Part shown: piece by piece, positions 8,121 through 14,690 of the stretch
How positions within the stretch are numbered: the stretch's first letter is position 1
Layout of the letters: every line of letters begins with the position of its first letter
Assembly (NCBI GenBank): GCA_029098065.1
Contig: JAQXNP010000058.1
Location: 1-15,542, forward strand
Reading direction: 5' to 3'
Origin: Clostridiales bacterium
GTDB taxonomy: Bacteria; Bacillota; Clostridia; Oscillospirales; Oscillospiraceae
DNA: 15,542 nt
Notes under the pieces: generated by a model
Told to the model about the DNA's origin: nothing
Database searches by the model: none
Seen by the model: the letters and a program-made list of their open reading frames with translations, nothing else
Program-made: the position numbers and the translations under genes

Positions 8121-9607
8121 TACCGCAGCATCTCCCGGACCCGGTCAGCCATGCGCTCCTTTTCCACCGTCTCCCGGAACCGGACCGGCTTTCCGGCCAG
8201 ACCGGCCAGGGGGGCGGGCGCATCCAGACCGGTGAGACGGCTGAGCTGGTCGATGCTCCCCAGATCCTGCGCCGGGTGCTCCACTCCCAGGGCGGAGAGA
8301 ACGGCGGGGCCGAATTTGAAGGGGCTGGCTGTGGAAGCCACCAGGGTAATGGTATTGTCCCCGGTCTCAGCCCGGTACTGATCCAGCACATCCATGGCCA
8401 CAGCGGTGTGGGGATCGATGAGATATCCCTTCTCTCTCCAGGTCCGGGCGATGGCGTCTCTTGCCCCCTCATCGCCGCAGAAGCCGGCAGCAAACTCCCG
8501 GCTCAGCTTTTTCTTGACCTTGTCAGAGACCTTGTAACGGCCGGTTTCCGCCAGCTGATCCATATATCCCTTCACCTGAACGGCATCCCCGCTGGTGAAA
8601 TCATGGAGAAGACGCTCCAGATTAGACGATACCAGAATATCCATAGACGGAGAGATGGTGTTGTAAAAGGGCCGGTTGCGGTCATAGACGCCGGTCCGGA
8701 TGAAATCGGTGAGGACATTGTTCTGGTTGGAGGCGCAGATCAGCTTACCCAGGGGCAGTCCCATCTTTTTGGCATAATAGGCGGCCAGGATATCACCGAA
8801 GTTGCCGGTGGGCACACAGACGTTGAGTTTGTCCCCCTTTTCCAGAGCCCCCTCCTTCATCATGTCACAGTAGGCCGAAACGTAGTAGACGATCTGCGGG
8901 AGCACCCGGCCCCAGTTGATGGAGTTGGCGGAGGAGAGGAAAAAGCCCCTCTGCGCCAGTTCTTCCTTCAGCTCGGGATCGGAAAAGATGCGCTTGACTC
9001 CGGTCTGGGCATCGTCAAAGTTGCCCACCACGGAGCAGACCCCCACGTTGCTCCCCTCCTGCGTATTCATCTGGAGCTCCTGAACGGCGGAGACCCCGTC
9101 CTTGGGGTAGAACACCAGAATGCGGGTGCCCGGCACATCCCGGAATCCCTCCAAAGCGCCTTTGCCGGTATCCCCCGAGGTCGCCACCAGAATGCAGGCC
9201 GTTTTTCCCTCTCCCTCTTTCCGCAGTGCGGCAGTGAGAAGGTGGGGCAGCATCTGGAGAGCCAGGTCCTTGAAGGCACAGGTAGGTCCGTGCCAGAGCT
9301 CCAGAGCATAGGTGCTTTCGTCCACTTTGCGGACGGGGGCCACCCGGGGATCATCGAATTTCCCGTTGCCATAGGCGCTGGTGCTGAATTTGGACAGCTC
9401 CGAAGCGGTATAGCCGTCCAGAAACATATTCATCAGATAGACTGCCCGCTGCTGATAAGTCATGGGCGCCAGCGTATTCAGGGCATTCCCCGCAATGGAA
9501 GGAATGGCCTCCGGGGTATAGAGTCCGCCGTCGGGCGCCAGGCCGTAGGCAATCGCCCCGGACGCGGTGGTCTTTCTCAGCTTGTCTCTGGTGCTCACAT
9601 AGTACAT
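8120..9607 (-). CDS. thrC: Threonine synthase
   Basis: A 495-residue PLP enzyme converting O-phosphohomoserine to threonine and phosphate, the last step of threonine biosynthesis. The N-terminal segment YVSTRDKLRKTTASGAIAYG and DGGLYTPE are typical of the longer threonine synthases. The PLP lysine is in HGPTCAFKDLALQ (K113) and the phosphate-binding loop is SGDTGKGAL from 144. The ATG at 9607-9605 lies 13 bases inside the preceding dipeptidase gene, preceded only by GAGAGAAG, so coupling is likely. No other threonine-pathway gene (hom, thrB) is present, and no T-box or other amino-acid leader is visible, which argues that it is expressed with the housekeeping operon. Confidence 0.96.
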   Translation of the reverse strand: MYYVSTRDKLRKTTASGAIAYGLAPDGGLYTPEAIPSIAGNALNTLAPMTYQQRAVYLMNMFLDGYTASELSKFSTSAYGNGKFDDPRVAPVRKVDESTYALELWHGPTCAFKDLALQMLPHLLTAALRKEGEGKTACILVATSGDTGKGALEGFRDVPGTRILVFYPKDGVSAVQELQMNTQEGSNVGVCSVVGNFDDAQTGVKRIFSDPELKEELAQRGFFLSSANSINWGRVLPQIVYYVSAYCDMMKEGALEKGDKLNVCVPTGNFGDILAAYYAKKMGLPLGKLICASNQNNVLTDFIRTGVYDRNRPFYNTISPSMDILVSSNLERLLHDFTSGDAVQVKGYMDQLAETGRYKVSDKVKKKLSREFAAGFCGDEGARDAIARTWREKGYLIDPHTAVAMDVLDQYRAETGDNTITLVASTASPFKFGPAVLSALGVEHPAQDLGSIDQLSRLTGLDAPAPLAGLAGKPVRFRETVEKERMADRVREMLR

Positions 9608-10533
9608 ACTTCTCTCACAACCCTCATTAAGTTATTGGCAAACAGGTCTTCCACCCGTTCTTCCGAATAATTCAGCTGCAGCAGCCGGTTGGCCAGCCTG
9701 TCCAGGTCCTGGATGCCGGAGATTCCTCCGGGAGGCGTGGTAATACCGTCCCAGTCTCCGCCCAGAGAGACGTTTTTCTCTCCCCCCAGGCCGAACCAGT
9801 GTTCAATATGCGCCACCACTGTGTCCAGATCCGGGTCTGGCCCCAGAAATTCGTCACACATGTTGAGGCCCGCCACACCATGATTGCTTATTATGGCAGT
9901 AAATTGCGCATCGGTCAAGTTCCGCTTGTGTCCGCAGACCGCCCGGGCGTTGGAGTGACTGGCAAAGACAGGTTTTTTCGCCAGTTCCATCACATCCCAG
10001 AAGCCGGGGTCAGACAGATGGGACACATCCACCAGCATGCCCAGCTCCTGCATCCGGATCACAAAAGCCCGTCCCCGGTCAGTAAGGCCCTTGTCAGCCC
10101 CCTCGTCGTTGCTGCCGGAGAGCGGATTTTCAAAGTTCCAGGTCAGGTTCACCGCCCGGACCCCCATCTGATAGGCCCTCTCCAGTTTGTCCAGATCGCA
10201 GTCCAGCAGTTCGGCCCCTTCTACGGAGAGAAAGGCCGCCTGCCGGCCCGAGCGCCAGGCAGCTTCCGCCTCCCGGGCGGTCCGGCAGTGAACCACCCAA
10301 TCGGCCTGGGCGGCCATTTCCCGCCGAAAGATGGCGTATTCCTCCTGAAACACCTGATACAACGGCCGGTCAGGCGTCTCATCCCTGGAGCCGAAAATGG
10401 CGAAAAACTGGGCCCAGCCATCGTACTTTCTCATCCGTTCCAGATCCAGATGGCCTTCATTTTTCCGAATATTACCGCCCCGGAGATAACAGCGCAGGAT
10501 GGTATCGCAGTGCCCATCGAACACCTTGAACAT
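9595..10533 (-). CDS. Membrane-dipeptidase-like M19 peptidase
   Basis: A 312-residue amidohydrolase-fold zinc dipeptidase (renal dipeptidase family, M19). Metal ligands are visible: H8 and D10 in FDGHCDT, the bridging E105 in LSVEGAELL, H172 in VDVSHLSD, H193 in ASHSNARAVCG, and the active-site aspartate in GGDWDG (D260). No signal peptide is present, so it should act in the cytosol on dipeptides, possibly including D-amino-acid-containing ones. A GTG at 10560 would add 9 codons, but the ATG at 10533-10531 is preceded by AGGTGATC, an 8-base match to the anti-Shine-Dalgarno at good spacing, so I choose it. That leaves 23 bases after yraN. The 3' end overlaps thrC by 13 bases. Confidence 0.93.
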   Translation of the reverse strand: MFKVFDGHCDTILRCYLRGGNIRKNEGHLDLERMRKYDGWAQFFAIFGSRDETPDRPLYQVFQEEYAIFRREMAAQADWVVHCRTAREAEAAWRSGRQAAFLSVEGAELLDCDLDKLERAYQMGVRAVNLTWNFENPLSGSNDEGADKGLTDRGRAFVIRMQELGMLVDVSHLSDPGFWDVMELAKKPVFASHSNARAVCGHKRNLTDAQFTAIISNHGVAGLNMCDEFLGPDPDLDTVVAHIEHWFGLGGEKNVSLGGDWDGITTPPGGISGIQDLDRLANRLLQLNYSEERVEDLFANNLMRVVREVCTM

Positions 10534-10556
10534 ATATGGATCACCTGTCTCTCTTT

Positions 10557-10931
10557 TCACGAAAACGCGTTTTCAATATAAATGATGCATGGCGAACGGG
10601 TGTCCATCCCCTGCGGGGCATAGACCTCGGCCACATCAAAGCGGGGCTGGAGATCGGTCGGATGCTCCGCCAAGTAGAGAGAAGCCGCCGTCTTCAGCTT
10701 TTCCTGCTTCCGCCAATCCACCGCCTCCCGGGGCTGGGCAAAGCGGTTGTTCTTCCGCAGCTTCACCTCCACCAGGCGGAGGTAGGTTCCATCGGCGGCA
10801 ATGAGATCGATCTCACCCTGACGGCAGCGCCAGCCGGAGGCCAGAATGACGCAGCCTCTCCGCCGCAGATCCTCGGCCACCAGGTCCTCTCCCCAACGGC
10901 CCAGCGGCTTCCGCGCTCCCCCGGAGCTCAT
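10557..10931 (-). CDS. yraN: YraN/UPF0102 family endonuclease-like protein
   Basis: A 124-residue protein with the UPF0102 layout: LGRWGEDLVAEDLRRRG helix (E15), then GEIDLIAADG (E40, D42) and LVEVKLR (E55, K57). This D-x12-ExK arrangement is the core of the PD-(D/E)xK nuclease fold, and the family resembles Holliday-junction resolvases. Its cellular role is not well defined. The ATG at 10931-10929 shares ATGA with the rnhB stop and has GGAGG ten bases upstream; a GTG at 10949 is the longer, less supported alternative. Position directly after rnhB is conserved in many bacteria and suggests a nucleic-acid role. Confidence 0.93.
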   Translation of the reverse strand: MSSGGARKPLGRWGEDLVAEDLRRRGCVILASGWRCRQGEIDLIAADGTYLRLVEVKLRKNNRFAQPREAVDWRKQEKLKTAASLYLAEHPTDLQPRFDVAEVYAPQGMDTRSPCIIYIENAFS

Positions 10932-11536
10932 GCTCTGCCCGCCTCCCACTTTTTCAGGAAGCTCCTGCGGTGGATGGGACTGGGGCCATATCGATCCAGC
11001 ATCTCATAATGGAGCCTGGTAGGATAGCCCTTATGCTGCTCAAAGTGGTATTCCGGGTACCGCTCCGCCATCTCCTCCATGTAATGATCCCGGCTCACCT
11101 TCGCCAGGATGGACGCAGCGGCGATGCTGGCGCTGCGGCTGTCCCCTTTTACCGCCGTTTCATGTGGAAAGGAAATTCCCTTGTCGCGGTTTCCGTCGAT
11201 CAGAGCGTAGTCAGGAGCAGGATTCAACTGCTCCATTGCCCGCTCCATCGCCAGAATCCGGGCGTTGAGGATGTTGATCTCGTCAATGGTCTTCTCGTCC
11301 ACCGACGCCACCGCCCAGGCCACCGCCTGAGCCTTGATCTGCTCAAAAAGCACCTCCCGGCGTCTGGGAGTCACCTGCTTGGAGTCGTTGAGCCATTTGA
11401 GCTCCAGATACCTGGGCAGGATGACCGCTCCGGCATAAACCGGCCCGGCCAGAGGGCCCGCCCCTGCCTCGTCCGCGCCGCAGACCAGCTGATAGCCGGC
11501 GGCCCAGCAGGCCTCTTCCAGTTCCCAGAGCTTCAT
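10928..11536 (-). CDS. rnhB: Ribonuclease HII
   Basis: A 202-residue ribonuclease that nicks the RNA strand of RNA-DNA hybrids and starts removal of single ribonucleotides from DNA. The type-2 RNase H signature is clear: GADEAGAGPLAGPV with D22 and E23, the third acidic residue in ALIDGNRD, and the final acidic position in SILAKVSRDHYM. Length is typical (about 200-250). The start ATG at 11536-11534 shares ATGA with the rbgA stop and is preceded by GGAGG at seven bases. The order rplS-rbgA-rnhB is also found in Bacillus. Confidence 0.97.
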   Translation of the reverse strand: MKLWELEEACWAAGYQLVCGADEAGAGPLAGPVYAGAVILPRYLELKWLNDSKQVTPRRREVLFEQIKAQAVAWAVASVDEKTIDEINILNARILAMERAMEQLNPAPDYALIDGNRDKGISFPHETAVKGDSRSASIAAASILAKVSRDHYMEEMAERYPEYHFEQHKGYPTRLHYEMLDRYGPSPIHRRSFLKKWEAGRA

Positions 11537-12414
11537 GCTCCCGCCTCCGGAGGAAGCTCCAGAGTAAAGCGTCCAAGCTTTCCGGATCGGAACTCGTCCA
11601 GCAGGATACGGGCCATCCGTTCCGCGTCAAATTCGCCGCCTGAGATCCGGAACCCCCGTTTGGCGGCGGCGGCCTGGAGCAGCTCATAGCCGTAGGCTAT
11701 GCTGTCCTGTCCCTCATCTCTGGCCGGCACCTCCAAATGATACCGCTCTTCCAGAGCCCCGGGATACCGTTCGGACAGATCATCCATCAGCCGGCAGGCC
11801 AGAGTCTCCACGTCCATGATATCATCCTTTACCGCGCCGGTATAGGCCAGGTGGAGGCCCACCCGTTCATCTTCAAACTTGGGCCACAGGATACCCGGGG
11901 TATCCAGCAGGGCCAGCCCCGCATCCACCGTGACCCACTGCTTCCCCCGTGTGACTCCCGGCCGGTCCCCGGCCTTGGCCGACTTGCGCCGGGCCACCTG
12001 ATTGATAAATGTGGACTTGCCCACATTGGGCACACCCACCACCATGGCCCGGATAGGGCGTCCCACCTGTCCCTTGGCCTGCCATCGGGCGATCTGCTCC
12101 TTCAGGAGTTCCCGGGACACGGCAGAGAAACGGTTGACCCCCTTCCCTGTTTTGGCATCTGTTTCCAGCACAGCAAAGCCCTGACGCTGAAACATCCCTG
12201 ACCAGGCCCGGTTTCCCGCCGGGTCAGCCTGGTCGGCCCGGTTGAGGACCACCAGCCTGGGCTTGGAGCCCACCAGGGCGTCAATATCCGGATTCCGGGA
12301 CGAGACCGGAATCCGGGCGTCAATGATCTCAGCCACCATGTCCACCTGGCCCAGATCGGCCTCGATCTGCCGCCGGGTCTTGGTCATATGGCCGGGATAC
12401 CACTGAATATTCAT
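11533..12414 (-). CDS. rbgA: RbgA (YlqF) 50S-assembly GTPase
   Basis: A 293-residue circularly permuted GTPase that drives a late step of 50S maturation. The permuted motif order is visible: N-terminal WYPGHMTKTRRQI, G4 NRAD at 58-61, G5 near ETDAKTGKG (84-92), then G1 GVPNVGKS at 127-134, G2 threonine in GVTRGKQW (T155), and G3 DTPG at 171-174, followed by the C-terminal helical domain. Length is close to the 282 residues of the Bacillus protein. The open frame extends to 12456, but the ATG at 12414-12412 matches the family N-terminus and has AAGGGGG seven bases upstream. It heads the six-gene operon from its own promoter at 12446-12474, just downstream of rplS. Confidence 0.97.
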   Translation of the reverse strand: MNIQWYPGHMTKTRRQIEADLGQVDMVAEIIDARIPVSSRNPDIDALVGSKPRLVVLNRADQADPAGNRAWSGMFQRQGFAVLETDAKTGKGVNRFSAVSRELLKEQIARWQAKGQVGRPIRAMVVGVPNVGKSTFINQVARRKSAKAGDRPGVTRGKQWVTVDAGLALLDTPGILWPKFEDERVGLHLAYTGAVKDDIMDVETLACRLMDDLSERYPGALEERYHLEVPARDEGQDSIAYGYELLQAAAAKRGFRISGGEFDAERMARILLDEFRSGKLGRFTLELPPEAGA

Positions 12415-12445
12415 ATCCCGTCCCCCTTCCACTGCGTTGAATTCC

Positions 12446-12474
12446 ATTATACACAATTTTTCGCCCGTTGAAAA
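12446..12474 (-). promoter_or_regulatory. rbgA: Promoter of the rbgA-rnhB-yraN-M19-thrC-MPE operon
   Basis: On the minus strand a perfect TATAAT (12451-12446) is preceded 17 bases upstream by TTTTCA (12474-12469, 4 of 6 to TTGACA). It lies between the rplS terminator and the rbgA start, and transcription from about 12439 would give a short leader of roughly 25 bases carrying the ribosome-binding site. It is the only convincing promoter before the six-gene run. Confidence 0.7.
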
Positions 12475-12507
12475 GGCACTCGAATTGTGGATCAGTCAGT
12501 TCCGCAT

Positions 12508-12536
12508 ACAAAAAAGGAGCGGTCACCCGCTCCTTT
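12508..12536 (-). terminator. Intrinsic terminator of rplS
   Basis: The transcript carries AAAGGAGCGG, loop GTGA, CCGCTCCTTT: a perfect 10-bp stem with a GNRA loop, running directly into a six-base T-tract (12515-12510). It begins 12 bases after the rplS stop and separates rplS from the rbgA promoter. Confidence 0.93.
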
Positions 12537-12547
12537 CCTGTATGGTC

Positions 12548-12889
12548 TTACAGCTTCTCCTTGAGCTTGGCGCTCTTGCCCACGCGGTCGCGCAGGTAAT
12601 ACAGCTTGGCCCGGCGGACCTTGCCCTTGCGCACCAACTCGATCTTCTCCACAGCGGGGGCATGGATGGGGAACACCTTCTCGACGCCAACCCCGTAAGA
12701 CACGCGGCGGACGGTGATGCTCTCGTCGATGCCGCCGTGCTTTTTGGCGATCACAATGCCCTCGAAAACCTGGATACGCTCACGGCTGCCTTCCTTGATC
12801 TTCACGTGGACGCGAACGGTATCGCCCACATTGGCCACGGGGGGTTCAGCCTTGGTGTACTTGGCGGTAAAAGCCTGCATGAGATCCAT
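12548..12889 (-). CDS. rplS: 50S ribosomal protein L19
   Basis: A 113-residue ribosomal protein of normal length (about 113-116). Family blocks: [68 protein letters not shown], and the basic end [22 protein letters not shown]19 sits at the 30S-50S interface. The ATG at 12889-12887 has AGGAGG eight bases upstream. It is transcribed on its own from a strong promoter at 12991-13019, through a structured leader, to a strong terminator. The neighbouring rbgA encodes a factor that matures the same subunit. Confidence 0.98.
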   Translation of the reverse strand: MDLMQAFTAKYTKAEPPVANVGDTVRVHVKIKEGSRERIQVFEGIVIAKKHGGIDESITVRRVSYGVGVEKVFPIHAPAVEKIELVRKGKVRRAKLYYLRDRVGKSAKLKEKL

Positions 12890-12984
12890 TTGTATTTCCT
12901 CCTAGTTTATAGGTGTTCATACCGGTTTTGTCTGCCATCTCTGTTCCTCGGATGGCACCGCAGCGGAACGCCCTTTATTGAGAC
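12890..12984 (-). promoter_or_regulatory. Structured 5' leader of rplS, candidate L19 autoregulatory leader
   Basis: The roughly 95-base leader contains a perfect 7-bp stem, TGCCATC (12957-12951) with GATGGCA (12939-12933), around an 11-base loop. The loop holds GGAAC (12947-12943), complementary to GTTCC (12969-12965) just 5' of the stem, so an H-type pseudoknot is possible. Nearer the gene, CCTA and TAGG flank five bases and the latter runs into the Shine-Dalgarno AGGAGG, which could mask it. Firmicutes rplS genes are known to carry an L19 leader motif; I cannot confirm a match to that model without a covariance search. Confidence 0.5.
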
Positions 12985-12990
12985 TGAAGT

Positions 12991-13019
12991 ATTTTACCAC
13001 CTGTCCCCATAAAAATCAA
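12991..13019 (-). promoter_or_regulatory. rplS: Strong promoter of rplS with UP-like A-tracts
   Basis: TTGATT (13019-13014) and TAAAAT (12996-12991) are 17 bases apart on the minus strand, with TGG preceding the -10 as an extended element. Just upstream of the -35 are A-rich runs (GGAAAAAACGAAAAACACG) positioned like an UP element, which suits a ribosomal protein gene. The site starts 21 bases after the M50 protease stop, and no terminator separates the two. Confidence 0.8.
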
Positions 13020-13040
13020 GCGTGTTTTTCGTTTTTTCCG

Positions 13041-13646
13041 TTAAAATGTGCCATTTTTTCGTTCCTGTTTCGCCATGCCGGCCATCCACAGTCCTGTAAT
13101 GAGCAAGGTAAAATTCCGTCCGCCGCTCTGCCAGAGCAGAAGCGAGCCGAAAAAGGTCAGCGCCGCGGCAAATCCCACAGCGCAGATCTCTGTGAGCCGG
13201 TGTCCCGCTTCCGGTTTTCCCATCATTTCCGCCAGAGAAATCAGAGCCCGCCCCCCGTCCAGCCATCCCACGGGAAGCAGATTCAATACAGCAAGGCCCA
13301 GATTGAGCCCTGCGAACAGGTAAAACCGTTCCTCCAGTCCGATCCGGGCCAGGCGGGCGCTGAACAGGGCCGCAGCCAGGTTTACGGCCGGTCCCGCCAG
13401 CGCGGCCAAAAAAAGTCTGCCCGGCGGGAGCGGCCGGACAGCAGACAAATGAAGTTCCGCTCCGGCGGCGGTGAGCCTCAGCCGGGTCACCCCTCCCCCC
13501 AGCAGATGGATGGCAGTCAAATGGCCCAGCTCATGAAGGGCGCAGGCCAGAAGGGCCCAGAGCACTACCCCGTCTGCATCCAGATAATAGAGAAGCGCAG
13601 CGAGGAAAAGAAATCCTCCGCTGACCTCTATCCGGCAGCGGGTCAT
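13041..13646 (-). CDS. M50 family site-2 (intramembrane) zinc metalloprotease, SpoIVFB-like
   Basis: A 201-residue polytopic membrane protein. The zinc-binding HELGH (H38, E39, H42) lies in the second hydrophobic segment, AGPAVNL follows at 84-90, and the third zinc ligand is in NLLPVGWLDGGR (D130), all hallmarks of site-2 proteases. Four to six hydrophobic segments are visible and no PDZ or CBS domain is present, so it is a minimal form. The ATG overlaps the preceding LytM gene by 4 bases (ATGA), and I see no Shine-Dalgarno before it, implying translational coupling. In Bacillus the protease SpoIVFB, which cleaves pro-sigma-K, is encoded directly after the LytM-domain protein SpoIVFA; the same pairing here suggests a sporulation role. 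That role is inference, and a general membrane-protein clearance function remains possible. Confidence 0.9.
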   Translation of the reverse strand: MTRCRIEVSGGFLFLAALLYYLDADGVVLWALLACALHELGHLTAIHLLGGGVTRLRLTAAGAELHLSAVRPLPPGRLFLAALAGPAVNLAAALFSARLARIGLEERFYLFAGLNLGLAVLNLLPVGWLDGGRALISLAEMMGKPEAGHRLTEICAVGFAAALTFFGSLLLWQSGGRNFTLLITGLWMAGMAKQERKNGTF

Positions 13647-14608
13647 GACAGTGTTTGAATATAATAGAGAGGTTCCAGCCAGATCCCGTCTTTTTTCAGT
13701 TCAAAATGGAGATGGGGACCGGTGACCTTGCCGGTGGCGCCGGATTCTGCCACCTTTTCCCCCGCCGCCACTGTCTGGCCCTGCTGAACGCACAGTTTGC
13801 TGCAATGCGCGTAGAAGGTGGTCACTCCGTTGTCGTGCCGAAGCTGAAGGTACTGACCGTATGTCTCACTCTCCCCGATATAATCTACTTTCCCGGCGGC
13901 GAAGGCTTTGACTTCTGTTCCTATCTCCACGCCCAGATCTACTCCGCTGTGGAATTTCTCCCCACCGTCAATAGGGTGTTCCCTCCAGCCAAAGTCAGAG
14001 GCAACTGTACCCAGCACCGGACTCACTGTTTCCTCCAGACCCAGATCATAGCGGTCCATGGTGGCATTGGCTGGCAGAGCCGGACCGTTGTACTCCACAT
14101 GGACCACCGAAACGTGTTCAGATGCCGGATCCTGTTCCCCTGATTTCTCTGTTTGATCCCGGGATACGCTCTGGGACATGGGCGCGGTGGCTTCCGATGC
14201 CTCTCTCCTGCCCGGGTCCGCCAACGCGGCGCGGCCTTCTTCACTCTGCAAAGCGGTCAACGTCTCCTGATAAAGATAGCCCCCCGCTCTGTCCGAGGAG
14301 TCAGCCTGTTCCCGTGGAAGAAATACATCCACCCACAGGGTCTGCAAAGTATCCTTCACCGGCTGACCCGAGGCAATTGACCACCCCAGATCCGTAAACG
14401 CGGTTCTGAAATCAGTATCCGCACGGATGGCCTCCGCCAGATTGGATCTCAGCACTCCCAGCTTGTCCGCGCCTTTGGCCAAGAAAACAGTCAAAAATAG
14501 AACCAGACAAACCGCCAGCTGAATCAGCCTTCTTTTTTCCCGCTCTCCCAGCTCCGCCTTTTTTCCGCTTTTTCGAACATAAATCCGCCGTCCCCCCGCC
14601 TTTTCCAT
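13643..14608 (-). CDS. Membrane-anchored M23/LytM metallopeptidase, SpoIVFA-like
   Basis: A 321-residue protein with a basic cytoplasmic N-terminus, one membrane segment (about 29-44, LIQLAVCLVLFLTVFLA), a long low-complexity extracytoplasmic linker, and a C-terminal LytM domain. The zinc and catalytic ligands are all present: FHSGVDLG (H220, D224), YAHCS (H268) and GPHLHFE (H299, H301), so peptidase activity cannot be excluded. Start: ATG at 14608-14606, nine bases after AAGGGG; ATG at 14614 and TTG at 14638 are in frame, but the first is too close to the Shine-Dalgarno and the second lies upstream of it. It overlaps the M50 gene by 4 bases. By position it corresponds to SpoIVFA, which anchors and inhibits SpoIVFB in Bacillus. 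A general cell-wall hydrolase is the alternative. Confidence 0.88.
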   Translation of the reverse strand: MEKAGGRRIYVRKSGKKAELGEREKRRLIQLAVCLVLFLTVFLAKGADKLGVLRSNLAEAIRADTDFRTAFTDLGWSIASGQPVKDTLQTLWVDVFLPREQADSSDRAGGYLYQETLTALQSEEGRAALADPGRREASEATAPMSQSVSRDQTEKSGEQDPASEHVSVVHVEYNGPALPANATMDRYDLGLEETVSPVLGTVASDFGWREHPIDGGEKFHSGVDLGVEIGTEVKAFAAGKVDYIGESETYGQYLQLRHDNGVTTFYAHCSKLCVQQGQTVAAGEKVAESGATGKVTGPHLHFELKKDGIWLEPLYYIQTLS

Positions 14609-14637
14609 GCGCATCCACCCCTTTGAATTCTGGTACA

Positions 14638-14690
14638 ACTCTATGAGAAGCGGCCCGCATCTATACCACCCTGGGCAAAGGTGCTGTCAG
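14638..14690 (-). promoter_or_regulatory. Candidate promoter region of the LytM-M50 operon (two alternative readings)
   Basis: Reading 1: GTATAGA (14666-14660), 14 bases, CATAGAGT (14645-14638), which resembles a sigma-E promoter with 6 of 8 in the -10, as expected for a spoIVF-type operon. Reading 2: CTGACA inside the IS terminal repeat (14690-14685), 19 bases, TATAGA (14665-14660) preceded by TGG, an IS/flank hybrid promoter with an extended -10 but a long spacer. The two readings share the bases 14660-14665, and both would start just upstream of the LytM gene. Neither is proven. Confidence 0.35.

Noticed and set aside
7482..8381. A 299-codon plus-strand frame opposite the metallophosphoesterase and thrC end
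   Set aside because: It crosses two well-supported genes and its translation shows no domain or start signal.
8114..9670. A 518-codon open frame on the plus strand
   Set aside because: It is in codon register opposite thrC and is explained by the same rare-codon avoidance; no family resemblance.
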